This document shows, in pieces, positions 1 through 12,246 of a stretch of DNA of 64,000 nt (its first letter is position 1; each line of letters starts with the position of its first letter). Source of the DNA: Lactarius indigo (lineage: Eukaryota; Basidiomycota; Agaricomycetes; Russulales; Russulaceae); contig JAFKAC010000137.1 of the NCBI GenBank assembly GCA_025766275.1, positions 1 through 64,000 of the forward strand, given 5' to 3'. The translations under genes and the position numbers were made by a program. The notes under the pieces were generated by a model. It was not told the origin of the DNA, made no database searches, and worked only from the letters and a program-made list of their open reading frames with translations.

Positions 1-2525
1 GCGGGCAAACAGCCCTCTCAGTCTCAGACAAACACCTTGATTGATAAACTTCTTCTATCTGAGCTTCTCCAGGTAGAGCAAACCTCCGGCGGGGGCGAAC
101 TCAGCCAGAACGGCAGGAAGCTAGCTCGAGACCTTCGTGACGTCCTCGAAGCGTACAAAACTTATGGCGCACACAAAAACCGTATGTTCCCCATCTTCTC
201 CCTGACTATTTGTCTAACCCCTCTCAGGAGAAAATATAGTCCAGGAGGCCCTCTTTCACCTGAGCCAAGCAGACATCTCCGCCACTTCACTCGACGTTGA
301 TGTCTTAATGGATTCAGGGGAGGCTTCGAATGATTACCAAGCCGCCGCCTCATCCCTTCGTACTTTCCTTCAGATCTTTTGGGACAATGCGACAACAGAG
401 GGCTCTGGCGTCATCTCGGACTTTGCGTCGTTTACCCGTCTGTCGCTCGCCGACGCTGCCGAACTCGTCGGCGAGAAGGCTACTCAAGCGGCTGAAAGCC
501 TGCGCAAGGTCGAAGGCGAAGTACAAGCGGGCGAGCGGGACACCGTCGGCATCAAGGAGAAAACCAAAGCGGAATGGAAGACGTCCGATACCCGCGAAGT
601 ATTCGAGAAGAGCATGGATACGGCAAAGGTTGCTGGCTCTGAGACTATTGGAGCCGCTCAATCTGTTGGCGACAAGACAACCGAGTTGAAAGATCGCTCC
701 CAGACGCGTTTGAAGGCTGCTATTTCGAGCGTGAGTTATTCTGGAATTCAATTGAGCTGCTGCGTTGTAACTCATTCCGACTAGATCACTAAAAAGGCAC
801 GGGAGGATCCGCAGTACCGCCAGTCGCTCGACACACTGTTCAATCTCGTCCAAAAGTGGTTGAAGGCAACGGGAGACGTGGCCGCCGATGCTGCACAATC
901 AACTTCCCTGGAGTCTTTCATTAACGACCCCGACTCCTGGAGAAGCATCTCGTACATGCCATGCGCTGTATCGGCAAGCTCGCAGAGAACATGGCGGGCG
1001 GCAAGAGCCTGGAAGACCTCTATTCTGCCCTGAACAAATGCGTCATCGACATTCGCAACGACAAGAGTCTACAGCAGTGGGTGGATGACTTCATAGCCTA
1101 CGCGAAGCGCACGTTTGAGCAAGTTGGCGAGGACGATCCGCAGGAGCTCAGGGACACTCGCCAGGATCTTCGCCAGCGCTGGAAGGAGCTCACAAACCCG
1201 GAATCCCAGAAGGGTCGCCCGTGGATAGTCGACTTTAATTTGTTGCGCAATGAAGTTCGGGAGTTCCAAGACCGTATGGAGAAAGATGAAGATCTTCAGG
1301 CCGTACGCAAGGCACACGTTCGCCTCGGACGCGATCTCGAAGAAACTCTTATTGACGCGTCGGCTGTCGGCTTGCAATCTGCGATCAACGGCGCTTCGTG
1401 GCTTTGGACGGACCTGTTCCACGTCTATCTACCGCGCTTTGCTTCCCTACTGAAGAGCATTCCGATCCCCCGGTACGTGCTCCAACCCACGTCTAGTATC
1501 CTGTTGCTGATGTTCACGATAGCACCGAGTACGTCGACAATAAGCTGGAATTTGTACTCGAAGACCTCGACATCTCTTCCATCGGTCTATTGCCGGGACA
1601 CGTCTTCATTCGAAACATCACCGACGTCGAAATCTCTGCACCTAGCGAAGGCACGTCGAGCACGGCGGTCGGAGCTCTTACACACGTCCACATCAAAGGG
1701 GTCCAGCTCCAACTCAGCCAACTCTCTTTCTACTATCGTGACCTGACCTCCACTGTCGGGCCTGCGGAATTCACCGGACTGGCGGAGATCACTCTTCCGC
1801 CCGAAGGCATGGACCTTGACATCAAAGTACGACTGATCCCGAACACGCCTGCCGGGCTCGCAGAACGTGCCGAGCAAAAGCGCTTCACGCGCGTCGACCA
1901 CGTCAGCATCAATCTATCAGACGACGCCGACGTACGCGTGACGGAGTCGAACCACCCAGTCGTACTCACCATGTTCCGCCCACTCCTGACGGCGCGCCTG
2001 CGCAGCGCGCTGCAGAATGCACTGAGCGCGCACATCCGCAGCGCACTCGAGGGCCTCGACGCGGTCGTCTGGGACACCACCGTGCGCGCAGAGGTGTTTG
2101 AGGACGCCGGGCTCGCGCGCGGACAGGCGCTCGCGGCGGCGTGGTGGAGCGAGCTCGGCCGCCTGCGACGCACGCACGGCGGGCTCTCTGCAGGGTGGCG
2201 CGCGACGGGCACCGGCGTCGTCCGTGATGCTGGCGGAAAGGCGGAGATCGCGATCGGCGCGGAGCCGCAGGTACTAGGACCTGAGAAGCACGGGCCGAAG
2301 GGCACGCTGGCGCAGCCGATCAGCGAGCGTGCGCGTGAGGCAGGCGTCAGCGCGGATATCGGCAGGGAGCGCGTTAAAGGCGCTGCTAAGGACGTCGTTG
2401 GGAAGGCGAAGGAAGGCGCTAAGGCGGGGCTTAGGAAGGTGCGCACGTTTGAGGAGATGATCGCTGAGAAGCAGCAGAAGGAGGAGAGCCGTGCAGGGTG
2501 GCGCAGCGATGCGTTCGACCTGTAA
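1..2525 (+). CDS. HAM1-like (DUF4449/TULIP-like) protein, 5' end outside window, one apparent frameshift
   Basis: The reading frame is already open at base 1, so the start lies upstream. Exons read as 1-181, 228-730, 785 to about 1472 and 1523-2525, with introns 182-227, 731-784 and 1473-1522. The N-terminal part is long, charged and helical. The middle (FINDP, then a segment rich in Leu/Arg heptads) and the C-terminal beta-rich part with GHVFIRNITDVEIS resemble basidiomycete HAM1-like proteins, named after a hyphal-anastomosis gene and thought to have a lipid-binding BPI/TULIP-like fold. Between about 931 and 940 the frame shifts by one base: FINDPDS is in frame 2 but the following EKHLVHAMRC is in frame 1. 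No intron of credible size can repair this. It is either a sequence error or a recent inactivating mutation. The extreme C-terminus is basic and Ala/Lys-rich. Family assignment is from memory of the domain's look, so moderate confidence. Confidence 0.68.
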
Positions 2526-4019
2526 CCTTTTTTTTTCTTCTTCGATCTGGTATTGTATTGTACTGTACTGTATCCTCGATAGTGAAATGATGAATGTTCG
2601 CTCTATGAGATACCGGCTACGACAATCCTGCAGTCGTGAACGACCCTATTCCGAGTCTTCTGCGAAAGTGACCTTTGTCAGTATCTCTCGTAGGTCTTTT
2701 TTTTTTTGGTAGATACCTTATTTTTCTTCCAGGCGCATCGTTCTAACAAGTCTTGTAGGCAGCTGAGGATGCCGGCGTGAGGCTCGTGTTAGACCTCAGA
2801 TGAACTACCACTCAGGAGATCTGGATGTGCACTGACACGTGTCGACTTGGGAACTCTGGACTTGTGTATTACCTGAAGGACGGAACCCACATGCTTGCCG
2901 TGGATCCTTCCTTCCTGATCACGGTTGGAGACCTCTCTGTTACTTTTGTGGTCTGGACCGGGAATTGTTCCGCCGTTTCACTAACGGAGGTGTTGCCAGA
3001 GCGCCTGGTCCAGGGACGGCGATAGCAAACGTGAAAAGTGTGAGACTGGAGGATACCTTTTCCTTGTTATCCGTTTTTTTTTTTGCGCCTTGGAGTAAAG
3101 AACCCTATGTAGTATTTCCCGATTACGATTCGTGGGTCTACCTACTTCAGGATACATATGGGACTATCATTAAGAAGATTGCATCGTCTTCCAAGGAAGA
3201 TAGACCATCTGGTCACAAGATCATGGCATGGTGCAATGCGGCCTCTTGCGCCGTGGAACAAGACGGCCTGCGCAACCTGTGATCAAGTCCCCGTGAACAT
3301 CGTCAAACACTTCCCGACCATATTTGGTGACAGCACAACGACAGAAAGGTCTCAAGGTCGGACCGTGACTTAACGCGTTCTACTTGCGTAAGTTTGGGTG
3401 GCGACCGCGGAAGAAGCACCGCGGATTGTTTTAATGTGCAGTGGTATATTGTGGGAAGTGGAAGGAAAAATAGTGCAGGGATTAGGCGTGATGTTAGAGT
3501 GCCACATAAGGTCAAGAGCACTCAAATGGATTCGAAAAAAAAAAGCGCTGCGGATGCAAACGATTGGGGTAGTCGCTATCAAGGCTCTATTGGAGTACTG
3601 CGCTACCGGGGGTAAGCTAGGAGACGGGGTTAGGGCGTGGGTGCGACAGTTCGGTCCACGGCTGATCGTACATCATATACTATACAGTTGGATCTTCGAG
3701 ATCCTCGTTATCGCCTCTTATCTAAGCTTCGTGAAGTCCAGAAAAAACGTCCTTGAGGGATCTGGGATTCAGCGGCTAGTTCAATTGTAAGGCTGGAGGG
3801 GACAAGCCCGGATTCGCGTGCGACTTCCGGTTTCTCGGCATCGCGCTGCCGTAGTCCCGGCCCGGGGTACCACATCCACGGGTTCTTCGTAGAAGTTGGT
3901 GCTGCCTCAAGGTGTTGCCTGGCATGGTCGTGGGGGCCTCGTGTTGGTCGTGTCGGTTCACTTTTTAGCTTTCTGCGCCCCAACTGACTCGTTGACGACA
4001 AACTGTTCCTTCACACGAG
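2526..4019. other. Intergenic, no gene recognised
   Basis: I see only short ORFs without codon structure or family resemblance, plus scattered A/T homopolymers (around 2526, 2699, 3074 and 3535). The last few hundred bases should hold the promoter of the thaumatin-like gene; no clear TATA box stands out. Confidence 0.6.
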
Positions 4020-5662
4020 ATGATTGGCTTCTTCATCTTTCTGGCTCTTGCGCAGCTTCCGAGTGCAAGTGGACGCCTCTTCACAATTGTCAATGCATGC
4101 CCCTTCACTATCTGGCACGTATCTGGAACCTATCTCATGTCCGAGGAGTCCTGACAGGAGGTGTGGTGTTCATTGTAGGCCCGCCGTATGTGTCACTGCC
4201 CAATTTCAATACACGCATGAACCAAAATTCTTCCCCTATTAGATGTACACCGACCTCACCGTTGCCCCAAATGTGCCGCCTTTCCCCACAGGGCACGTCC
4301 AGCTGCGCATGTCCTTCTCACGCTGCGCACTCGTAACTCATGACTTTTTTTTTTGCATCCCGTGTGTAGCTGGGAATCGCCTCCCACGACCTCCGTCCAA
4401 TTCGGCGTTCCGGACAACTGGAAGGCTGGGCGCATCTGGGTCTGCGCCTTTCCTCAACTTGAAACCTCGTATACTTTCATGCGACCTTTTATTTTATTTT
4501 ATTTAGGGCCGTCGTGATTGTAACTTTTCCACGAACATCGGTCCGAGCGCCTGCCTAGACGGCGGGTGCAATGGCGGGCTCCAATGTGACTCCCAAGGCG
4601 GCACCGTACGCTCTCCCGTTCTCCTCCGCCGAAGCGCTCGCATACTATACCCGTGTCACAGGGCGTGCCGCCCGCGACGGTGGCAGAATGGACGTTGCAG
4701 GGCGACGGAAATCGTGACTTTTACGACGGTGCGTGTGACTTTGGTCACAGTCTCATATCGCGACAGATCGACCGACTGACTCCCGCAGTCTCTCTCGTGG
4801 ACGGATATAACCTCCCGATGGCGATCATCCCCTCCGCACCCAACTGCTCCGTCGCCTCGTGCCCCGTCGACCTCGGCCCCGCATGTCCCGCGCCGCTCGT
4901 TGGCCCGCTCGACACGACCGGCTTCCCAGTCGGGTGCAAGAGCGCCTGCGTAGCCAATTTGGACAATTCCTGTGCGTAGCGTACGTGCGCGCGTGTGCGC
5001 GCCGTGTATCACTGCTCTCCTTACGCTGATGACCCGCAGCGGACTCGTCCAACTGCTGCACCGGCACGCATAACACCGCGGCGACGTGCCCGCCCTCGGG
5101 CGTGTCGTTCTATTCCTATTTCAGTGCGTGTCTGCTGCCCTGGCACCCCAAACGACCGATTACTGACGCAGCTATCACAGAGGGTAATTGCCCCAATTCG
5201 TACGCGTACGCGTACGACGAGAGCTCCGGCACGGCGTTGTGGACGTGCGACTCGTCGCTCAATAGCGACTATACCCTCACCTTCTGCCCGTGCGGATCCT
5301 TACTCTCCTCCCTGCGTTCTCTTCCGCCCTCATCCGCATTCCGCATATAGACCTGCAGCTGGTAGCCCTGCGCCCGCGCCGATCTCCGCCGTCCCGTCTT
5401 CGCTGATCCCGACTGGGACTCCCACCCCGCTCGCCGTCTCCGGTACGTGCGCACTACCCTCTGTGTTTCTATTACTGTATTGTTACTAGGTGCCGGCGCC
5501 ACGAGTACGGATGCCTCTTCCGCCAGCACTGCCAGCACACCTGACTCGAGCGACAATCCAAACTTCACGACGCCGTCTAGCGCACGCCGTGCGGACGTCG
5601 CTGGGACGTCGTGGGTCTTCGTTTTTGTGACGTGTGTGGCGGGATGGGTCCTGTGGCACTAG
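4020..5662 (+). CDS. Thaumatin-like protein with Ser/Thr-rich linker and GPI-type tail
   Basis: Ten exons keep one frame: 4020-4118, 4243-4292, 4370-4439, 4507-4605, 4662-4728, 4789-4971, 5040-5123, 5181-5289, 5351-5442 and 5490-5662, giving 341 residues. The start is the Met before a hydrophobic signal peptide (MIGFFIFLALAQLPSASG). It is followed directly by the mature thaumatin start FTIVNACPFTIW, then PTGWESPP, VPDNWKAGRIWGRRDC, CNGGLQC, VAEWTL, FYDVSLVDGYNLPM, SNCCTG and a C-terminal TFCP, the usual order of the family. Many cysteines are conserved. Residues after the domain are Pro/Ser/Thr-rich and end in a short hydrophobic stretch (VFVFVTCVAGWVLWH), typical of GPI-anchored wall proteins. 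Fungal thaumatin-like proteins are secreted and some act on beta-1,3-glucan (GH152). The intron at 4293-4369 starts with GC, not GT. A wall or surface role is inferred. Confidence 0.93.
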
Positions 5663-5909
5663 GCTCGTCGTTGTCTACTACCATCACACACGCTATCTTC
5701 GTCATTGTTCTATATGTGGTATGCTAATGTTGTCGCATCATTGCTGTTGTTCTCTGCTGTTGTATCAAAAATAGATCTTCTTTATGTCATGATCGTACAC
5801 TCTCTGTATAGGTTGTATTCCGTTCCTCTCCCTAAATGGCCCATACACGCATAATAACCCAGAAAAACTAAACTGCCTGCCTTCCTATAGTCGCTTCCCC
5901 ACTCCACCA

Positions 5910-7213
5910 TCAAGGAAGGGCGACATCCGCAACGACAAGCCGATGATCGCTCGCGATCATTCCTTCGTCGGTCATGTTATCATGGACAAAGACGCCCTTT
6001 GCCTCCCTATTCCCAGCAAACGCCATCAGTCGCCAAGCACAAAGCACCGAAGAAGTATGAATCAGCACGCACCATCCGCCATCGCTGCGCCCAAACACAA
6101 AATCAATACATTCGTTGTCCGACATGCGCCGCTCAAACCCAGTGAACGTCGCCCATTCCCCACCAACGTGCAGGCGCGGCGCGGCCACGCGCATATCCAC
6201 CATCACCAGCTCCGAGTTACCCGGTCCTCCACTTCCACGCGTGGGTAACGGGAAGCGCCGCGCAAAGTCGTCCGGTACGGGTGGGCCAGGCTGCTTGCCC
6301 GTCAGCACGACATACGCACCATCATCGTCGCCAGTCGCCGGGCTACCTCATCCTGTCAGCCAGCATGCGCGCGCGCGGCAATAAAATTTTAGCGCACCTG
6401 TTGAAATCCCCAGTGACGAAGATGGGCACGCCGGGCTTCGCGTGCGCCTCGTATCGCACGCGATGGAGCAGCATGGCGGCGCCGAGGCGTCGCTGCGCAT
6501 CGCTGACGTTGTCCAGGTGCGTGTTGAGCACGATCAGCTCGCCCGTGCTCGTTGGAGGCGCAGCGACGAGGCGGAAGTGCGCGAATGTAGCGAGACGCGG
6601 GGTGCCGGCGCCTGGGAAGAAAGAGCCGGGCGTGAATGGCGCCTGGGAAAGCCAGAACGTGTCGGTCACGAGGAGGGTGAACGCCGAGCTGGGCGCAAAA
6701 CAAAACCAAAAAAAAAAAAAAAGGGCCATGAGGAGAAATGAATGTGTGAGATGTGGGAAAGGGGGCTTCACCGCCGGTAGAAGATCGGACTAAACTCGCC
6801 CGCCGAGACGCCGTCGTCTCTTCCGACGCCGACCTATTAGTAGAGCATTAGCGTCGATGGGTTGGATGTAAAGACGTGCACGTGAACAACGTACCCAGGC
6901 ATAATCACTGCCCAGGAGATCCGCGAGATCGCGCACCTGCCTGACGAGTGCTTCCTGGAACCCTATTGCGCAAACGGATCAAGCATCGCGTGAAGCCTAA
7001 GGGATGCGCGTACATACCGGCCAAGTCAAACCGGGATGCGAAGAGCGTCCGCGCAACGGGTACGCGCCTCGCGCTCCATGGCTGCTCGCCGACGAGCTGC
7101 GCGCGGGGAGGGAGAAGGGGGTCTGGGAGAGCGGCAAGAGAGGCCGAGAGGGGGATGTTGTCGGGCTGGACGTCGTAGCGGAGGTTCCAGGTTGCGAGTC
7201 GCAGTCGGGACAT
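5910..7213 (-). CDS. Endonuclease/exonuclease/phosphatase (EEP) family hydrolase
   Basis: Six exons on the minus strand, 7213-7018, 6962-6895, 6833-6772, 6688-6398, 6342-6073 and 6006-5910, join in frame to 327 residues. The start is the Met of MSRLRLATWNLRYD, which carries the first metal-binding Asn of the fold. The other EEP motifs follow in order: FQEALVRQ with the catalytic Glu, SPIFYRR, VLNTHLDN with the His/Asp, VTGDFN with the Asp/Asn, and SDHRLVVADV with the C-terminal Asp-His pair. All expected active-site residues are present, so it should be an active metal-dependent phosphodiesterase or phosphatase. There is no signal peptide. The family acts on DNA, RNA, sphingolipids or inositol phosphates, and I cannot choose among them. 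The gene is divergent from the velvet gene, 421 bp apart. Confidence 0.9.
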
Positions 7214-7634
7214 GGTTGCGGGTCGTCGGCGGGGGCTGTCGACACCGGGGCGTGGGCCGTCGACGGTGATCAGGAGAGGGAGGGACACCTGAAAGTTGGC
7301 GAGGAATAGGAAGAGTAGGGGACATCGAACTGAGCCGAATTTCGGCGCCCAGGTTGGATAAATTGCGATCTGATTTGTGATCTGGCTTCCCTGCACGGGG
7401 ATTGCCGGTTGACGGAGCGCCCTGTCACTGGGTTGGGAATGAGCGCCGAAGAACTGGACCCAGAATTTCGCCTTTTTCCCGGGATTAATAAAGCCACGGA
7501 TCCCCTTGGACAAATTCATCATCCTCGCGCCAACTTCCGGCCTATTTAATCCGACTCGACTCCCCGTTTCCTCATCCCTCCTCGTCCTCCTCCTCCTTCC
7601 CAGGCCCCTCCGTCTTTCTGTCTCTGCGCTGACC
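7214..7634. promoter_or_regulatory. Divergent promoter between EEP gene and velvet gene
   Basis: The two start codons, at 7213 (minus) and 7635 (plus), are separated by 421 bp. A pyrimidine-rich stretch at about 7555-7620 lies directly upstream of the velvet ATG, as is common in fungal promoters, and an AT-rich TATTTAA lies near 7543. No other element can be named. Shared control of the two genes is possible but not shown. Confidence 0.5.
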
Positions 7635-9135
7635 ATGTATCCTTACTCCTCCCAGTCACATCCACCCTATGCACACCAGGATTCCTCCTATTCTTCCCAG
7701 CAGCAACAGCCGCCACAACCTCCGTCTTCCTCCCAGCAGGCCAGAGACCGTGATCAATCTCGTGATGCATCTCATTCGACGCCTCCTCGTGTCATTGGCG
7801 CCCCTCTCAATTTTTCAACTGGCCAGTTCGCTGGAAAACACGTGCGGGCTGAGCTCATAGAGCTGCAAAAAGCCGATCTTGGGCGCAAGTAAGTCCCGAA
7901 TCCCCTTTGTAATCAGGTTGTCCTATATCGTCATCAGGTACGCCCGTAAAGACCGCAGACCTCTCGATCCCCCTCCCGTCGTCCAACTCAAGTTCTTCTA
8001 TGCCTTCCCAGGCACCGACACACCCGATAGGGAAGTCGAAAACTACGAGTTGCGTCTATTCCTCTTTCGTTCCCTGATTTCCAATGACAGAGATGTCTTC
8101 ACAGTGAAATCAATAACATGGGCCTCATCTGTCACGTCGACCTCTTTCCCGTTCCCTCCAGCGACTCGCCTGATACCCCCGCTGACCCCAAACGACGCCC
8201 AGATCAGGCTCAGGCGTCACCTGGCCGCGCGTCTTCATCCACATTGTCCCCAACGCCCTACTCTCCCGGTGCGCAGCAGTACCCGTATACGTACCCCGCA
8301 CCACAGCCTCCCGGTCCCTACCCCACTGCTGTCCAGCAGCAACCACCACAACCGCAGCAAGGTGGCGCGCCACTTGCGGCTATGTCAGCTGTCCACGCCA
8401 ATCATCTACCACAACAACAGCAGGTGCAAGATCCGCAGCAGTTTGTTCCCAATCAGATTCCATCGCACGCGACGCGCCCGGAAGAGATCGTGCACTATTT
8501 CAAGGGGACCTATCCCATCAACGAGGGCTCCAGGCAGACCGAGGCCCTGGCGGGCACCACCTTTGTGCAGGCGGCCAACCTCGACTACAAGGGCAACAAA
8601 GTGTTGATGTTCGTTTTCTCAGTCCGTGTCTTCTCTCTCTGTCCTCCCAACTCCTCTCTTGTATGATACACGTGTTGGCGCGAACGTACTGACGCGCGTT
8701 CCCCCCGATATGATAGGACCTCGCGGTAAAGGCAGAGGGGAACTTTATACTCCGCTATCGCTGCTTCGACCTCTTCTCCCGCGTCGCTGCGACCGATGGT
8801 CAGACGCCCGTTTGGGCCGAGTGCTACGGCGGGCCATTCCGCGTCTACTCGACGAAGGAGTTTCCCGGCCTGCGGGCGTCGACCGACCTTACAAAGGTGC
8901 GACATCATCGCAACCACCGCACAGCATTCAGCGCCTCCTGACACCTGCGCCCACACAGCACCTGTCGTACTTTGGAGTGCGCCTGAATCTACGGGAGACA
9001 GAGCGCAAGCGCCGCAGAAAGGTCGACGACCCGTCGCAGAGCGCCTCTGCGGGCAGCGCTGGCGGTGCCTCGTCTGGTGGCGCGCGCAACGACAAGCGGC
9101 GCGGCGACGACGAGGGAAGCGGGTACGACGATTAA
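7635..9135 (+). CDS. velB: Velvet-domain developmental regulator, VelB type
   Basis: Exons 7635-7888, 7938-8048, 8105-8621, 8717-8896 and 8959-9135 give 412 residues. After a Gln/Pro/Ser-rich start the velvet domain begins near residue 62 (GQFAGKHVRAELIELQKADLG) and runs through RRPLDPPPVVQL to INNMGLICHVDLFPV. It is then interrupted by about 120 residues rich in Pro, Gln and Ser, and resumes at FVQAANLDYKGNKVLMFVFSDLAVK, continuing through RYRCFDLFS, CYGGPFRVYSTKEFPGL and LTKHLSYFGVRLNLRE. A velvet domain split by a low-complexity insert is the hallmark of VelB rather than VeA or VosA. The C-terminus has a basic RKRRRK cluster that could be a nuclear signal. In ascomycetes VelB pairs with VeA or VosA to control sporulation and secondary metabolism; the same role here is inference. 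It is about 7.7 kb from the nearest oxidase, with no sign of linkage in function. Confidence 0.92.
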
Positions 9136-12002
9136 CGACTCCCCGTGGGTCGTGCCGGGCCGGCGCGCGGCCCGCCTATTTGCTGGGGTCGGTGGCAACG
9201 CTGCTCCTAGACCCCAGTACAGTGACTACACGTCTTTTGCTATGAATTGGCGGCGCGCACAGACACCGCATGAGAGGCAACGCCAGGGGGGGCGGGGGGG
9301 GGGGGCGTGAAACATTATGGAGACTCTCCTGGCCGGTTGTTCCGTGGTTTTTGCGAAGAGATGTGCCCAATGCGTCCTCCCGAATCGGGGACAGGATACG
9401 TGTGTGCGCGCCGCATTGTGCCGCTGGCGAGCCACTTGCAGCGAGATGGACCGCCGCCTTTGCCTTGCCTTAGGCTTCGGATACTCGCTCGCGCACCTTC
9501 ATTTACTTGTTTGGCTCGGTCGCGGCACTTGTCTGTTCCTTTCCTTTTTGTTGTTATCGTTATCGTTGTCACTGTTGTGCTACTCACACGCCACCCGGCG
9601 TCCGGGTTTGGTCGCTCGGGGCATTTAGTTGTCCGGGTCTGTATTGCTCTTACGTATACTGTAGCACTTTTGACTTTTTGATCGTAATTTCATACACAAA
9701 CCATCATTGGACGTTTTTTTTTTTTGTTTCATTGTGGCGCTGCTGGTTCCACCCATGCACTGCCTAAAGATTGTACTGAAACTCAAAAACCCCCCTCGGA
9801 TGTAAACGTGGGATCGGATAGCCCTCCCAAGCTCACGCGCAAATGGATCAGCCGAGGGGTACAATAGGTAACTTTACTTTATTGTCATCATCACCTCTCT
9901 GGCGCCGCTTCAAGTTTGGGTATCTCCGCCGGGCCGTTTTTCTTAAAAAAGAAAAAAAAAACCACTTGGCCGAATCGAAACAGAACCAAGTCACACACAC
10001 TGATCGCTTTCCCCCCTTCCTCTTCCGTCCCTTACTGGTCGTGGTACCCTGTCCAAGAGTTGCGTGGTCTTGACCGTGCACGCCCAAAGGCGTTGCTAGT
10101 GGGCCAACTACCGCGGCAGGCCTGGGACTGCGCTTACATCTCCCTTTAGCTCCGACCTCATCCGCTCAGCGCTCACCCCGGAGGAGCTCTGGCTCTCTCT
10201 CTCTCTCTGACTTCCCGGACTTGGATTATTTCTCCTATCAATTGCTTGCCGTTCCAGATCCATGTTTCGTATCATCCATAAAATCCGTCCGAGGTCAACG
10301 GATATGGTATATGATGAACTCTTTTCTCTGTTTGGTGGTTTAGGGACCAGAATCAGGCCGCCACACACAGTCACTACGCTCGAGAGATCTCCCTCCCCCC
10401 ATGACGGGCGAATGGGGCGGGCCGTAATTGCGCATCGTCAAAGTTCAAGCAAAGTCCTTAGGACCATGGAGAGCAAGGTTCTTTTTAGAACTGCTGCGCA
10501 TTGGTGGAACAATTGATTCATGAGGGTTGGTGATGGCGTGTGACTCATATCCGTATGTGAGCAAATGGACGCACCCTTACTTCCCATCCCACGCAACGCT
10601 TATCTGTCTCTCTCTCGACGGTCCGACACCTCCTGGAAACACACAATTGTCGAATCAGCACGCTTGCCGTCAGTCAAATCCGAATTTCCCCCCCAAAAAA
10701 AACAAATACCGCCCACAATGATGATCGTAGCGTCTACTACGAGTCACAGATACGAATCCGAGGCGTCCATGGCGGCCTACAGTAACGAACGTTCCAACTT
10801 TCCACGCCACCAGCCCCGAAAGACAGTCCCCCTTATACGCTTGCGTAACGCGACGCGACGCCGTCAGAGTCTACCGGCAGTAGCTGTGGCTGCTGTGGGG
10901 CTCACATGAAAAAATGAACGTAAATATAAAAGGGAAAGAGCCCGTCGTTTCATTTTCGCGCTCAATCTACTACGGCATATTGCCTCGGCGCTGGGCCATA
11001 CAATTATAGGACGCGGGTCCTATTTGGTATTGAGGACGAGCGTTTGTCTCTCGCCGCATATATTGTGGTGATGCGTCCATTAGCGGTTTGTACTTCGGTG
11101 GTTGGCACGAAGTAATTTTTCTTTCTAGGGCTGTGAGAACTGTTGCTGTCATGCGAATATCGATTGTGATACGGTTCAATTGATGATAGCTTCTGTCGCG
11201 TACAGTAGATCATGATCGATGCGTCGATCGGAGCCGGTTAGAAGGCCTCGGATCACCAACATTCAAGATCCTTCTCATTGAACTCTCCGGGCCTACTGCA
11301 CTGGACTGTAGTGTTCAGTCTACAGCGAGATTGATAGGGCATTAGGAATGGAAATGAAACGGAAACGGAAAACAGGAACGGGTCCAGGTACATGTCGCGC
11401 TGGCGCATAACTTAAAATTGAGCTCAAAGGCTCTCCATCATCAGGTGGCGCTTCGCCTTCTCAGATGGTACCGATTAGGCGCCACGCAACTCAGAGGCGT
11501 ATATTTGGCCTAAATCCGTAATAAGCTATTATGAGCGGAACGCTTTGACTCGATGAGCGTGCCTTTTATACCCACGCGCGTCTCTAAACATATCAAGCTG
11601 AGTCAAGGACATCGTGGTGAGTCGGCGCGGCTACGCCCACCCGTCGATAACATGGAGAAAGGCTTCTACGTAATGATAAGAGCACCCGAAGCACGAGTGA
11701 AGCTCACCTTCCTAGTAGGAATGACGTTGACCCTGGGGCTCCTACAGTAGGATCCACCCAAGTACCCACACTCATGTGCATAAGGGGGCAGATCGAGCGC
11801 TGACAGCTGTTGACAGCGCAACGTGTCTGTCTGCGCCTCTGCGCCGTCGGCACAGTACGCGTTCGACACTCTCCTAAAATGGCAGGTTGGTTGATCTGCA
11901 CTGCATTTGCGCCGCACCGCATCGCTCGCACGTACAATACCTGCCACGCCCCAAATCGCCGCAGCACTAGCACTGATGACTAGCCCGACGGCAGCGGCCC
12001 AT

Positions 12003-12018
12003 AATAATAATAATAATC
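12003..12018. repeat. Short TAA microsatellite
   Basis: About five tandem TAA units in the gene-poor region; no other meaning seen. Confidence 0.7.
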
Positions 12019-12185
12019 AAAACATCGGAAATTCTTCGCGATTGGCACTCATGTGCCTTAAAAAGTTGCGCGGTGTTACTGTGGGTTTCGGAGAGTCCAT
12101 GTCCGGGTGCAAAAGTGCATGCGAATGCGTCCAACCAATGGTCCAGAAGTGGCGTGGCGTAACGTACTTGGCGGCTAGCAAGAAA

Positions 12186-12246
12186 GGGGGGGGGGGGGGG
12201 AATCAGAAGCAGGCCTTTATTGTACCGAACAGGGGGGGGGGGGGGG
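12186..12246. repeat. Paired poly-G runs (15 + 15)
   Basis: Two uninterrupted runs of about 15 G on the plus strand, at 12186-12200 and 12232-12246, are separated by 31 bases. Such tracts can form G-quadruplexes and are also prone to length error in sequencing. Confidence 0.8.
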
